This document shows positions 1-11,675 of a stretch of 64,000 bases of DNA, in pieces; the first letter of the stretch is position 1, and every line of letters begins with the position of its first letter. Origin of the DNA: Mesodorylaimus sp. YZB2_4 (taxonomy: Eukaryota; Nematoda; Enoplea; Dorylaimida; Dorylaimidae); contig JASANH010001039.1 in NCBI GenBank assembly GCA_030248295.1, forward strand, positions 434,001-498,000, written 5' to 3'. The notes beneath the pieces are model-generated. The model had not been told where the DNA came from and did not search any database. It worked only from the letters and a program-made list of their open reading frames with translations. A program made the translations under genes and the position numbers.

Positions 1-660
1 GAATGAAATATCGCGATACAACATGGCGCTAACCAGAGTGTCATACCATGGCGCCGCAACCTTGTCTGAAACTCACTTTTATCCAAGTGCAACCAAGCTC
101 ACCACTGCCAAGTTTGGGTACCTGGCATTATTTTTTGATAGGCTGCACAGCCGTCAAATCAAAAAGCTTGCTTCTTCAGCAATTCGAAGTGCGGAAGTCT
201 GCAACACGCTTTCGTTGCATTTTCAGGTACTGTAGACAACGAAGGCCTCGCAACCTCTGACATTATAAAATTACTAAAAATGCTTAGCGTCCTACTTGTG
301 CTAGGAGTTTAGGAACCAGAAATGTTTCAGTTTCGTTTATATTTTATGCGGGTAAAATTCAGAAAGTTTAGTTTCCAAAAGCGTTTTTCCTTGCTGCAAA
401 CTCTAATTCGTTCATTTCGTTTCTGGCTGATATAAAGGGCAAAAAGAATCGTGCGCGTATCGAACTAAACTCTTACTTTCTCTAAGAACTTCTCTGCTAT
501 GCATTTCGATAATCTAGCGTGGGCCTGCACAAGGCCTACATAGTCATGCAGCATAAGCCAAAGGGCGCAAATAATTTATCAAAGAACGCACAGCATATAT
601 GAAATCTTAAATAAACCGTTTCGCTGTTTCATTCCTTTTTTTCACTTCTTTTTGCATTCC
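1..660. other. No gene seen; 3' flank of the first four-TM gene
   Basis: The stretch is AT-rich and interrupted by stops in all frames. The only open frames are about 70 codons, overlap each other and show no protein character. It should contain the 3' UTR of the minus-strand gene that ends at 661, but I do not see a clear polyadenylation signal for it. Confidence 0.5.
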
Positions 661-1454
661 TTATTGTGGCACATACGCACCGCCAGCCACAGCCGCTCCG
701 TCTGTGCTGCCCGGAACATCGCAACGTTTCGCGATAACGATCGTTGCAATAAGCAAGAGCATGCAAGAGCCCAGAAAGAACTTAAAATACCAAACAAGAT
801 TTGTCATATGGGTAACGAAAGAAGTAGTGTTGACTTACAGAAGCAGCAGCCGACAAGTCCCTAGCCAATTTAGCATCAATAGTAATCTTAGTCGTTTTCT
901 CCACCGTAAGTGTTTCGGGCACATAATGCTCGATGTCGCCATATTCTTTAACGGTCGATAGGACAAAAGATAAATTATTCGAGTTTCCTATCTTTTCTAA
1001 CATGTTAGCGCGATTAACGGCAGTATGAGTTGCGTAAATAAAAGCTTGTAGCGTGAGCAAAAGAAGAAACGCAGCGCCAGCCATTTCCTGCAAAAAATGT
1101 TTCAAAATTTATTATCATTGCTGTAGTTTAACATCTTTGAAAATTCCCTACCACTCCGCGCATTGTTCCAGGTTGGCATTTAGACGGAACGTCGAAAAGG
1201 TGAAGGAAAAAGGTGATCAGACACCAAAGAAAGACTAGCAAACCAGTGGCGAGCATGAAATTGAAACGATCGTTTGCGAATCGACCACCAACATATTTAG
1301 CGATAACTAAACCGCCCAATAAACCAAATATCTAAAAAAATAATTCATGCTAATGTCATAATAAATTACGCCTAAAAAATACAAAACCGCTACTTACTAT
1401 TAACAAAATTTTTAAGATTCCGAGTCCACTGGTCAGGATAGCTTTGTTCACCAT
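661..1454 (-). CDS. Four-transmembrane (MARVEL/tetraspan-like) protein, copy A, 4 exons
   Basis: Four minus-strand exons join in frame: 1454-1398 (57 nt), 1331-1152 (180 nt), 1087-839 (249 nt) and 780-661 (120 nt, ending TAA). All junctions are phase 0 with GT..AG introns of 58-66 nt. The product is about 201 residues. Four hydrophobic segments can be seen: across the exon 1/2 junction (roughly residues 10-35), 42-66, 80-102 and 163-183. A longer loop of about 60 residues lies between segments 3 and 4. This layout fits small four-TM proteins of the MARVEL or tetraspan-like type, which act in membrane apposition or vesicle traffic; that family link is inferred from topology, not from a diagnostic motif. 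The next gene (2481-3266) has the same exon pattern and phases, so the two are tandem duplicates, which strongly supports both models. The ATG at 1454 is the first in exon 1. Confidence 0.72.
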
Positions 1455-2480
1455 GCTTGATCTCCCACGATCGACGATTACAAATATAGAATTGCACGAA
1501 TGAGATCACGGAAATCCAAAAAGCGACCGCTTGGTGTCTTTGCGAGTAGAAAAGCAATGATTGAGAAAGGAGCGCTAAGGGCTGGTTTACGAAGTGTAAA
1601 GCTCATTTCGCCCGTGCTTGGCACTGAAATACAGCGTAGTCATGCGAGGGAGACATTGAACGACCAAGTGATTTGGTCAGCCAAGTGAGAAAGTCGGCCA
1701 AGTGCGACATAGCCTGCACGCTGGCTATCAAACAATGTACAGCAGGATTGGCGATAGGTGCGCCAACTGATGGCCATGAAAACTTTTGTGTTGTTGCAGT
1801 TTTAGTGTTACAGTAATTAGAAAAGAAGAGTCAACGAGATCGTAACACTCGTTTTGCTACAGTGCAAACCTTGGTTGGGATGCATATTTTTATCTCAGAA
1901 ATGGTTAATGATCCTTAGTTGGAAATCTATCAAAAAGGAGAGCTCTCTACACTTCCCACTGATTTTTATTATTTCCGAGGAAGAGTTTGTAATCACGGAT
2001 TGAAAAATTTTAGACTAGTCAATGCGCACAGTGGACGATGCTTACAGTATGATGGCTAGTCTGCTGTGCTCGGATAATGCAAAGAGCATGCATGGCCGGC
2101 AGGAGCTGTTTTTTGGCATCAATATCAGAAGTACGACTGTAAAGCCAGGTTGGACATCGGGTAAGGAAAGAGTATCCAACCCGACCCAACCCAACTTATT
2201 TTCTTACTTCTTGTTCTGTTTCTTTACTTAGATTTCTGGTTCATTTAGGCCCTTTTCATCTATTCAGTCTTAGAATTCAGCAAGAATTTTCGTCCAAATG
2301 TCAACACGGTGACAGAATGTAGCAGAAAAAACGGACGGTGTAGAATGAAATACCAGGTGTTTTCTGCGCATCTAAACCCCTGAACTTCTGATTTCACTTC
2401 CCAACAAAAAATTTCATTTTGCAGTACATTCATCTGAAGCGCAGGACGCCAAAAAGCCATGAGAAATCACTCTCATCCAG
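1455..2480. other. Intergenic, between the two four-TM genes
   Basis: No exon-like segment was recognised. A short pyrimidine-purine tract with repeated CCCAACC-type words lies near 2180-2195. The stretch should hold the promoter of the downstream minus-strand gene and the 3' UTR of the upstream one. Confidence 0.4.
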
Positions 2481-3266
2481 CTAGGAGACACAGGCACCAC
2501 GTGCATCTGAACAACCCGGCATTCCAAATCGGTGAGCAGCAAAAATACTGAGTGCCAGCAGGATCACTGAAACACCACAAAAGACCTAGAATGTCACCGT
2601 TTTTATGAAGATGCTAAACAAGGAATCGAGGACTTACGCTGGACGCAGCGCTGAGGTTTCTGGTCATCGCATAGCCACCTTTGTTTGGCATCACTGGGGC
2701 CGTATGAACGCTGTACAGGAAGGCTTGGAGACTAAGCGACAGCATAAATGCTGCATCGACCATTTCCTGGAAGGAGAATTAGTTTTTACAATAAAAATTC
2801 TTAACAAAATTAATTTACCACTCCACGAATGGTTCCAGGCTCACATCTGGATGGCACATCCATTAGATGAAGGATAAGAGTGAATATGCACCAAATCATC
2901 GATAACAATCCATAAAGGACGATGAAATTGAATCGATCGTGTCGAAAGTCATTTCCTGCTTCGGCTGCCATCAAACTCGCTGCCAAAATACCCATCAGCT
3001 AAAAAGACGAAAAGTTCTTTCATTACGCTAGGAACCATTCGCACTGTATTCTGTCTCGACCTATGTGCGTATGCTACGCTATGCTATGGCATTTGCTCAC
3101 TGAAAAAAGACAGGTTAGAATGAAAGGGACACAAAGTTGGAGGGCAGTTTCAGTGATGGAAAAAATCCCGAAATAAATCCAAATCTGTTATTGTGATAAA
3201 ACTGTATCTTACAATCAAAATAATTTTCGATATTCCAAGGGTACTGGTGAAAATCGATGTGTTCAT
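2481..3266 (-). CDS. Four-transmembrane (MARVEL/tetraspan-like) protein, copy B, 4 exons
   Basis: The exons on the minus strand are 3266-3213 (54 nt), 2998-2819 (180 nt), 2766-2638 (129 nt) and 2585-2481 (105 nt, ending TAG). All junctions are phase 0, giving about 155 residues. Exon 2 has exactly the length of exon 2 in the neighbouring paralogue and shares the words NDRFNF/HDRFNF, DVPS.C.PGT and RGV at its end. Exon 3 shares the start EM..AAF.L and the end LSAA.S. Exon 4 encodes the fourth hydrophobic segment followed by a short cytoplasmic tail. Copy B lacks about 40 residues of the extracellular loop between TM3 and TM4 that copy A has. Function is unknown; a membrane-organising role is inferred from the four-TM fold only. 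Confidence 0.72.
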
Positions 3267-5894
3267 GGTATTTTTCTTTTGCCTGAAGCGTATTCGCTGG
3301 AGGAATCGAGCGACCGACTAATGGCAACCCAGTCTGAGAAAGGCCCTGAAGGGAATTTTGGAGTGTAAAGTTGGCCTGGGTATTCCTTTTCAGAAAAACC
3401 AAATCTAGCTGGTCAGAATCTGAAACAGGCGTTACACTGCCACTATAGCTACTTTCATCTAAGCGATTTTTTAACTGCAAGTGTCCTCACTCACGATCAG
3501 TTCGAGCCGAAGGTTGCAGCCAGTTTGCAAACGACACTCGTAATTTTTTGGCATTTTTAGCCTTCATACGATGTTGCCAGCGTCTAGCACCGCAGAAGTC
3601 ACGCTTGCACCAATTTCAGTTTCACGATTTTGCACTTTGTTTGACCCGAAGTACACGGAGGCTGTTTTTAAATACTACTCGTGAAAACAGTGATACTTGA
3701 TGCAATGACAGCAATGCCAATTTTGCTGTCATCTAAGCGGCTTCTTTCATGCATCGGAAGAAAGTAACTGCCACAGATTATAAGTTTTTATAAGGTACTT
3801 CAGTATTCATTTATTATTGTTCCTGCAACGCAACTAAACCTCGTTCACCTGGCATGCATGATGTTCAGGTGCCAGTTGTCTGTTGCGAGCGCCGAGCCCG
3901 CAATCCAGAGCATGACTCTCCTTTTTTGTTGCGTTGGTCTTGTTTCATTGAGTAACTTCAGTCAAGATTAGAACGTTATTGTGATATAAAACAAAAGTTT
4001 TTACATATATTGATTTGTGGACGTGTGAAACTCTTAGCTACAACAGAACATTTCACAAAAGATATAACTAGGTTCATGCTGAAGAAGCACAGCTGAACTA
4101 AACTGACAACATTCAGCTTCGCACGCCTACTAAGTAATTTCCGATTAAACACGCTGTAAAAGCTCTATGTTTGCTCTTTTTGCTCCTTCCTGGTGAGGAA
4201 TGCCTGGGGTGAAATCCAACACACTAATTGATTATATACAGTACAAGGAAATGAATTTATGTTGTGCCATTTTCAAAAGGTACTTCGCGAATCCCAGACA
4301 AGTTGTGGTGTGTGAACAGCTGAAACTATCAGTTTTTTTATGTTGATTAGCGATTGAAAAATGCTCTGAACAATTTTTTCTCCCCAGTACTAACGATAAG
4401 ACCAATAAGAGCTTCTTTAGATTGCTCAAGTTGGATGATACCACTGCTTTCTAAAATGCATTTCTTTATCGCCTTTGACAGGCATCTCATGTACAATGTT
4501 GGGCTTTTTCTGTTTGCAGTTGCACCTGGTTAAGAGTTTGCATAGATTAAAAATTTATCGACGGCTGCATTTTGCTGCGTGGTTTCCTTGCTGTTACATA
4601 ATTAGACTACCCCGATGGGTTTATTTTTTGGGAAGCACGCAGCCCACAAAAAAATCGACTACTAAAGCAACCTTGCGAGTGGTTTGAGTAAATAGTGCGT
4701 TACTGAATACAACCCATGCTCAATTTGATATGCCTGGTTTTTTCATCTTTGATATTGCTACCAGACAAAATGCCGAATGCACTTTCTTATTCAAACACTT
4801 CTCAGGGACAGATCGAAGAAATTTTTCAAGGGCCACTCTTGAAACTGAACGATCGACGTCACACCGACCGACCAACGATCGATCTCTCTTGCTATAGTGA
4901 GTGATGATATAAATATTTTACTGAGGTTTTCCCGTTTAAAATCGTTTTCTTCTAGGAATTAAAAAAATTTATAATCTTTCGTCTGAGCTGGGATGCCGGC
5001 CTGGGATGATTGTTTTCTGGCTGCGTTTATGTAGGCGGACAGGCTAGAAAATTAGTGTATTATTACACTAAGCTTTAACTTTTTGAAGCAGTAACTTTTT
5101 GACAACGGTTTTTTGCTTAGCCGTGCGAATTTCCCAACCAGCAAAGTAATGAATAAATCTTATCACTTAATAAGCTTATACTGGACATATCTCAACGAAG
5201 AAATCCTGTTGTTTCCGCTATGAAATCGTCTTTTTCAAGAAAAAACTTGGGGTGCTAGTGACATGTTCACGGCTAATAGAATAACTCAACAAATACAAGG
5301 TTTGTCCACCCGGTGACTTAATTTATCGATCAGTGAAGGTGATAACCCAAAGTGGCCTGAAAGATAGTCACACCCGATTTTTGTGACACCTTTTCTGACT
5401 AAGTAAGTGATTATGCATTTTTTCACATGCAAATGATTGTGATCAATCGTTGTCTTAAGCGCGCACTGCATAAGACGAATCTCCTTTGATGACTAATTCT
5501 AACATGCAATTCGCTCATTGACTGGTTTTTTGACGAAGACATATTTCATTTCCACTTAATCCAACTTATCAGTGTCGAGGAAACATGGTATCGAAAGGCC
5601 TTTATCTTTTAGAGGCCTTTGGCTATGCGCCGGTGAATTAAATACCACTCGGATTTAGAGTGATTAGCTGTGCCTGAATTGTGACTAAGGGTCAGAGTCT
5701 CGAAGCTGATAAGCAATTTTTTAAATCTTTTCTTGACAGATATTTTTGCAAAACTGTTATCAAATAACTGCGCAAAGTGCAAAATATAAAAAGTCAATTT
5801 TCTCAGGATCTGTTTGTCGAGAGAAAAAGGTCAATTGGCCCACAGATGTTATTTTCAAGGCTTTGACACAAATTTGAAGACATACAAAGTATTT
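3267..5894. other. Long intergenic stretch, nothing recognisable
   Basis: Only short open frames (60-70 codons) without conserved character occur here on either strand. I saw no transposon ends, tandem repeats or tRNA-like structures. It separates the four-TM pair from the first GPCR region. Confidence 0.4.
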
Positions 5895-6134
5895 TTAGCG
5901 AATATGACGCGTTGGCTTCTTGTTGAACTTGTCGATGCAGTGAAAACAAGTGCATTTGTAATCTTGGGGCTTCAAGTCATTTAAAAGTCTGCTGCAGATT
6001 TTGCAACAAATTTGTGGTTTAAAACGTTTCAGTTTCAAGTAACGCACTTTTTCGCAGATTAAGAAGCTCTCATTTTTAGAACTTTTTATCCCGGTAAGTG
6101 TAATCGATGCTTGAGGCATCTGCTCAAAAATCAT
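5895..6134 (-). CDS. Candidate cysteine-rich short reading frame, unknown function
   Basis: An ATG-initiated frame of 79 codons contains a compact cysteine cluster near its C-terminus (CCKIC followed 15 residues later by CTCFHC), flanked by lysine-rich sequence. The spacing resembles a small zinc-binding module but matches no family I can name. It may be a terminal exon of a longer spliced gene, or a chance frame. There is no supporting neighbour. Confidence 0.22.
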   Translation of the reverse strand: MIFEQMPQASITLTGIKSSKNESFLICEKVRYLKLKRFKPQICCKICSRLLNDLKPQDYKCTCFHCIDKFNKKPTRHIR

Positions 6135-6236
6135 AGTTACTTTGGTGACTACTCGCCATTCTCATCATTCATTCCGTCCATATCTGCCCCTTATTTCAAT
6201 TGCACGCCATCAGCTGTCACTCGTCAAGAATACTTG

Positions 6237-6541
6237 ATGAGCACGGATACATTGCTGGCAGCTGTCAAGGAACGAAAAGAAGAAAAGCGGAAAATATGTT
6301 GTTGCTTCGCATTTATGTTATTTAAACCCAAGTGTGGGCGACTAGCCTGAGAAGACGTTCGTATATATTGGCCCTTGGAACATTTCTTATACTCGTTTGC
6401 CAATTGATCGAAGCCCCTCGTCGTTCCCACGAAGGCTTGAAAATGTACCCTGCTGATGGTAGGCCGCCAGAGACAAGTGTCCTGAGCGTGAGGGGCTCGC
6501 TATCAAGCGAGACCCTCACCGTAGAAGCTCGCTTCTCCTAG
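6237..6541 (+). CDS. Candidate small membrane protein split over two overlapping frames
   Basis: The frame starting ATG at 6237 encodes a charged segment (KERKEEKRK) followed by a Cys/Phe-rich hydrophobic run and stops at 6350. The adjacent frame to 6541 begins with arginines, then a clean hydrophobic segment (YILALGTFLILVCQLI) and a polar tail. Together they look like a cytoplasmic tail plus a membrane anchor or signal, but joining them needs a frameshift or an unseen splice. This could be a decayed gene or a coincidence. Confidence 0.18.
6488..6519. other. Strong hairpin-forming inverted repeat
   Basis: The arms GTGAGGG/CCCTCAC and CTCGCT/AGCGAG pair into a 13-bp stem with one internal G-A mismatch and a four-base loop (ATCA). 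A shorter stem, GAAGC/GCTTC, follows immediately, and then a run of T at 6544-6549. No RNA family was recognised. Confidence 0.4.
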
Positions 6542-6927
6542 CTTTTTTCCTTACCTCACTTCTTCCCTCCCCTTTTATTAGTCGGAGAATAGCAATGATT
6601 GAAAAGCCCAGTTTGGTTTTATTGGAAAGGTTCACGCAAAGCTTGGTTTAACCTGGCTCTTAATGTTATTCTATGCCCTGTAAGTTTTTTGAGCAGTTAG
6701 AATTACAATATCGGTTTTGTAAAGTGGTGTGGTTGAAGAAATTTGAAGACTACTGTGAGAAGTTTGCTGTTCATGTTTGGTTGGTTGGGTGTCTAGACTT
6801 TATGTAGTAGTTTTTATTTACTTTTCCCGACATGTGCATAAGATCACAGAAATAGTTCAAAAAACTTGATGCTTTTTCATAAAAATTCTTTTATGTAAAC
6901 CTTCAGAGACCTCTCTCAAAGTATGAG

Positions 6928-7115
6928 TTAGCTATCAACAGAGGTCAGCTCCTTGTCTGAGATAGACTTGGCATGGTGCAGTGCCTGCAGCAGGTGCAAG
7001 TGCCCTTGTCCACCATGGCCGCCCGCGGCGTCGTGCGGCTTCTTTCCAGCTTCCATCTGCGTCAGTGCAAATTGAACGCACCCTGCTGCCCTCCAGATGT
7101 AACATTTTAATGTTT
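6928..7115 (-). CDS. Candidate terminal exon, GC-rich, His/Gly-rich C-terminus
   Basis: Reading minus, a good acceptor (CTGTCAG at 7116-7122) is followed by 188 nt open to a TAA at 6930-6928. The tail contains GGHGGQGHLHLLQALHHA and ends in TSVDS. G/C at third positions makes it stand out sharply from the AT-rich surroundings, as expected of real coding sequence. I could not find the upstream exons between here and the plus-strand GPCR at 8075. Function unknown. Confidence 0.33.
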
Positions 7116-8074
7116 CTGACAGGTTTTAAACAGCTAATTAAACAGCTGGATTAGAAAAAAGGGATTTATAAACTAGTGTCAATTTTTACCAGCTGCACGC
7201 TGTACGCAGGAAAAGAAATTTCTGTAGGCATGAAACTACATTAAAAATGCTACACCAAATTTGAGCCTGAAGTCAAAATTATAGAATATTATCAAATAAA
7301 TAATCAGGTTTTCATTTCCCCTGGCTGAGAAAAGTATGAGCCACCTATGGACGTAATTATGTACGCGGTGAGAGGCGTGAATTAACGTGGCGTCATTGAT
7401 TTCCCAGCTTATATTTTTTAATATTTCCCATGTTTTTGCAAGCGTGAGAATTTAAACAGGCAATTTGGTGTCAGTTGTGTCATTCCAAACTCCTCATAAG
7501 GGGGCGTTCGCTTAGGTGAAAAATATGCAAACGGTTTTTCATACTTGACTGCTTTTTGACTATTACCTTCTTGAAAAACAGTCAATGTCACATTCCAACA
7601 CTGGCGCCACCTAGCGTCATCTATCACTTTTCAAAACAATATTTTCCGCCCGTTCTGTTACCCTGCAGCGTTTTCTCCGTTTTCTCATGCTCACTCCAAA
7701 AAATTTGCAATTATGCGCTCATTCGCTTATCTACTATTCGAGAAGGCTCTTTCTGCCACCAACAGATACGAAGCTGTCAAGGCGGACAAGGCCTCATGAG
7801 GCTTTTATCTGCCACACATGTGGCTAAGCTATCATTTTCTGCTGTCAGAATTAGATCTTTAGAAAATTCTGATAGCTAAATAACTTTATCGATCGTCAGC
7901 CATGGCAGATAAAAATTTTCAGTTTTCAGCATCTTCTAGCGGCGCCTGAGCTTACCAGCACGTCATCTACCTGAATGCTAGCTAGACAACCCAATGCGTC
8001 ACGTGATAGTCACGTGACCGTGACGCCAAAAAACTTGACAGTCGTTTTTTAGGCGGTTGTTCCTCCAACCAAAA
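7116..8074. other. Intergenic upstream of the first GPCR
   Basis: No convincing exon. Several dyad words such as CACGTGATAGTCACGTGACCGTGACG near 7999-8024 could be regulatory for the plus-strand GPCR that starts at 8075, but this is only a suggestion. Confidence 0.3.
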
Positions 8075-9337
8075 ATGTCGGTTCTATCATCGTGCGTTGA
8101 CGATCCCCGAATGACATGGTGGAAAAATAATTCAATTTGGAATAATAGTATGTCCATGATCACTGATTATATCTGCAACTATCGTGATTTTCTCGATTTC
8201 AAACGTTTTTGCGCAACAGTAGAAAGTCACGCTGTGCTGGTATTTGGAATTCTAGGTTTTTTAGGTGGTTTGTTCACTATTGCTACGTTGGCACAAAAAT
8301 CATTTCGTGTTCCTGATTTTTTTCTTTTCCGATTAATTGGATATTTAGAAACTGTACAAATGGCCGTTGTAACATCGATGAGCATAGTTGGATTTCTACG
8401 TTGCGATTTATCATACGCTTGTACATTTTTCTGGGCTCATATAGCAACCACAGTAACAAATGTGTGCGCCGATGGAGTGGATTTAATCGTATTATTTTTA
8501 TGTATAGAACGAACAGTTGCTTGCGTTTTCCCTCGCGTATTTCATATTTTTCATTCAATGAGTTGTTGGATTATGGTAGCCATTTGGTCATTGGCCATAC
8601 CATTATTATTTTCTTTATTTCAAGCATTTGAATTAACTATTATTCATGACGAAATAGAAAATCGATATTTCGATGAACCATCCGAATTTTCACAAACATC
8701 ATTTTATGAATTATTAGTTAAAATCAATACTGGTCGATTTTATGTGACTGCCACTCTTGTAGCTACGGCCACAGTCTGTAGTATTATTGGATTTTCTTTA
8801 ATGGCGCATCGTAAAAGGAAACTTATACAAAAATGTAAAAATCAAGCCCAAGATAAAAATTCGCGTTCAAATTTAGTCCAACACAAATCGACTGATCGTC
8901 GTCACCTAACCCCGACAGAAAATATCACTGACGTAAATATTAGACGTGCAACAAAGTTGCAACGGGATTTATGTAGTCTGCAATTATGCCTCGCCATACC
9001 AGTGGTTATAAATCATATGCTGTACGCTATGGGATTGAATACCAGTTACTCGTTCATTTTGGGGAAACATGCATTTGAAAGAAATTTGAGTTTTGAAACA
9101 GCGAATGAAGAATTAAATAGAGCTCGTTCATTTATATATTTAAGATTATCAACTAATATTAGTAATGTGCTTGGTCATGGGCTTCATTTTTATTTATATA
9201 TTTTATTCAGTTACAAAGTACGCCATGGATTCTGTTCTTTATTGAATACTTGTAGGAGGAAATTGTGGAGAAGAATTAGTACCAGAACGAAATCATCAAA
9301 ATCAATTGAGTGTGATATGAAAATAACAGAGCTTTGA
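8075..9337 (+). CDS. Orphan class A-like seven-transmembrane receptor, single exon
   Basis: The first true ATG of the frame is at 8075 (context AAAAATGTC); the six codons upstream begin with TTG and are not used. The product is 420 residues. Seven hydrophobic helices lie at roughly residues 52-73, 84-108, 115-147, 164-184, 221-244, 301-322 and 358-379. ERT at the end of TM3 takes the place of DRY, and HFYLY in TM7 takes the place of NPxxY. An N-terminal NNS glycosylation site precedes TM1. TM3 has the usual cysteine, but the second extracellular loop has none, so the standard disulfide is missing. The coding sequence is intronless. It is a clear paralogue of the receptor at 29190-30740 (shared CLAIPVV.N and STNISNVL.H..HFYLYI). 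The ligand is unknown; peptide-receptor kinship is inferred. Confidence 0.85.
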   Translation: MSVLSSCVDDPRMTWWKNNSIWNNSMSMITDYICNYRDFLDFKRFCATVESHAVLVFGILGFLGGLFTIATLAQKSFRVPDFFLFRLIGYLETVQMAVVTSMSIVGFLRCDLSYACTFFWAHIATTVTNVCADGVDLIVLFLCIERTVACVFPRVFHIFHSMSCWIMVAIWSLAIPLLFSLFQAFELTIIHDEIENRYFDEPSEFSQTSFYELLVKINTGRFYVTATLVATATVCSIIGFSLMAHRKRKLIQKCKNQAQDKNSRSNLVQHKSTDRRHLTPTENITDVNIRRATKLQRDLCSLQLCLAIPVVINHMLYAMGLNTSYSFILGKHAFERNLSFETANEELNRARSFIYLRLSTNISNVLGHGLHFYLYILFSYKVRHGFCSLLNTCRRKLWRRISTRTKSSKSIECDMKITEL

Positions 9338-10500
9338 AAATTTAATTAATACTCCTGAGACTCAGCTGTGCGTAGAATTTTTTTTAGTTTGTCAATGGAA
9401 TCATGAATATTGCTGTAAGCCGTGATCATGACCCTGTACATCTGTCACAGCGTCCACCCTACCATTAACAATGTGCCTATGGGTATTGTTCCATATGCGC
9501 ATCATCTTAGCATGAGTATTCTGTCGTATAGAAAACTACCAAGCCCTTGTCAGTGAAAAATGTGCACATAATTTTTACTAAACGTTGTTTCTTGACTGGT
9601 TCTGGTGTGATGTCGCAATAGAAAAGTTTTATCACCTGCTGTTGTGGTTTTTCGATTATTTTAGAATTAAAAAGGCATCATAGCAGATTTGCAGGGGATC
9701 TAGATGAGCAGAAATCAAAGCCAGGAGTCGGATACTTCTGATCCTGGTGCCTGAGTCTGGTCAGATGCTTGATCCGGTAATCACAGGAAAAACGAGTATC
9801 TTAGAAAAAGAAGTTGCTGACATTCTCTCTACTTATCCACTAAATCGGTCATAATGAAAACTTGGTGCTTAACGCACCACATTTCGGCTACAAAGTTGAA
9901 TTGCAGTTCGATTTTTATACATGCGCTACTAATAAACCCCCAGAGGCAGCTTGACTCATATTGGAGAGATAACGCTGTGTGTTCAGCATTTCCTCACTTT
10001 GGAATACATGGAAATAAAATGCGAGAATGGCAATGAATTGGTTATGAATGGGTCGAATTGCAGTCAATTTGAGAAGGTATCGGAATGACATCAGGGATAA
10101 GGCTTGCCGGACTATGTTTTTGCTCATACCTGAATATCTTATATCTTATGCTTACTGAACAAGGGACAAGGAACTTTATCGAACGAGGGGTGCGTTGTCA
10201 CATGCAGATGAAGATTGTTTTTAGATACTTCTACTTCTTTTACTAACAATTTACTCCAATAATATCTCATCTCTGATTGAAATTGGGACGTCTTGAGCGA
10301 AATTTCGAAAGAGCAAGAAAACCAAAAGATTATCGTTGAAATGTGACAAGATATATACTGCCTATCTCGAGATATCCTAATTTTCTAATAGTTCCTTTAG
10401 ATTTGTCGTTTTTTTCCTAAATTAGTTTTTTCGCATTGCATGTATACCTCTTATACCACAAAAAGCAGGTAGGTGGTTGCCCCAAATTTTTTTAGCGTCA
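9338..10500. other. Intergenic, 3' of the GPCR
   Basis: No exon or repeat was recognised. It presumably holds the receptor's 3' UTR (an ATTAATACT-rich region follows the stop). Confidence 0.35.
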
Positions 10501-10559
10501 GACAGAGGTCATGGTTATATGATGGTAAGCACAATGATGTTTTCTGCCCTTATTCCTAG

Positions 10560-11675
10560 TAGTGTTGTTAGGCGTTAACGCTATTAAGGATATTAAACGC
10601 GTTAACGACATCGTTTTTGGTTAACGTTATTATCGGTAACGATAACGATATCTATTTTCAGAGAACGCGTTATAACGGTAACGGTATCTTTTTTGTGTCA
10701 AATAACGCGTTATTTGTGCATACACTACTACAGCGTCAAATTTAAAATCTGCCCTTGTTCCCAGCAATATAGCATGAGATGTCTGCTAATGGGGGGGGGG
10801 GGGGCGGGTTCCGCAGCCGCGGACAGACAGTGTGAGTGATTATATGTATTTTTGTGTTTCGTCATTCGACGTCAGCGTTTCATTGGATGTCGCCTGATTG
10901 GTTATCAGAAATTTCTTTATGAAGAAATTTTCGATATTGATATCCAAAATAATGTCAAATTCGGGAGAAGGCAATAATACTGATGACAAAGACTGAAATA
11001 ATATAACAGATCCAGTCACTTTGTGTGTGAAATCCTTGGTTCGCCCTAGGACAGACTAGGGCTGACCAGAGGATGGCTCAAGCCACAGGAACCAACCCAT
11101 GCAGTCCACGGACACTTATTGATATAGTTTACTGTCCCACACCAATAAGGCCGTGTAGACTCACAATTCGGAGAGCAGCCGCACGTGCCGGCCGTCAAAG
11201 AGGTTCTGACGGACCTGAGCCCGAAGTGCTCACAGAGCAAGTTCGGCGGATCAGGAACTCAAGACTAGTTCTCAACCGATGCCTGCAATCAGACCAGTCA
11301 CTCGACCTCGACCTCGCTCTCGGTCTCGTGCTGGCCCTGACTTAGAAGAGGCGGTCCGGTTCCCTGAACCAGTGCACTCATAAGCCAGAGAGCGTAGTAC
11401 ATGCCTAGTCCATGCCTATTACATGTGGAAGGGCTTCTAATGAATATGCTCGTGGGACGTTGTTGTGATAACACGCGCATATATGCTTTTTCGACCCAAG
11501 TAAAATGCAGTAAGCTTGATGTCACGCCGGGTTGATAATAAAAATAACGATGTTTAACGCGTTAACGATATTTTTTGGAGCGCGTTAACGATTAACGGTA
11601 ACGATATCTTTTTGGCAGGATATCGTTAACTGTACCGATACACGATATCTTTTTTCGCTAACGATATCAACACTA
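10560..11675. mobile_element. Non-autonomous hAT-like element, 1116 bp
   Basis: The element begins TAGTGTTG and ends CAACACTA. Perfect 8-bp direct repeats ATTCCTAG flank it at 10552-10559 and 11676-11683, which is diagnostic of hAT-superfamily transposition. Subterminal regions of about 150 bp at both ends are packed with GTTAACG, AACGCG and CGATATC words, a likely transposase-binding or fold-back zone. The interior has no transposase frame. A poly-G run lies at 10793-10804 and a C/T-rich CTCGACCTCG stretch near 11300-11330. Confidence 0.85.

Noticed and set aside
8057-8074. N-terminal extension of the first GPCR by six codons
   Set aside because: The frame there begins with TTG, not ATG; the first ATG in good context is at 8075.
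10793-10804. Poly-G runs (also 18141-18151 and 31505-31516) as functional G-quadruplex sites
   Set aside because: Single homopolymer runs inside or at the ends of repeats; no four-tract arrangement.
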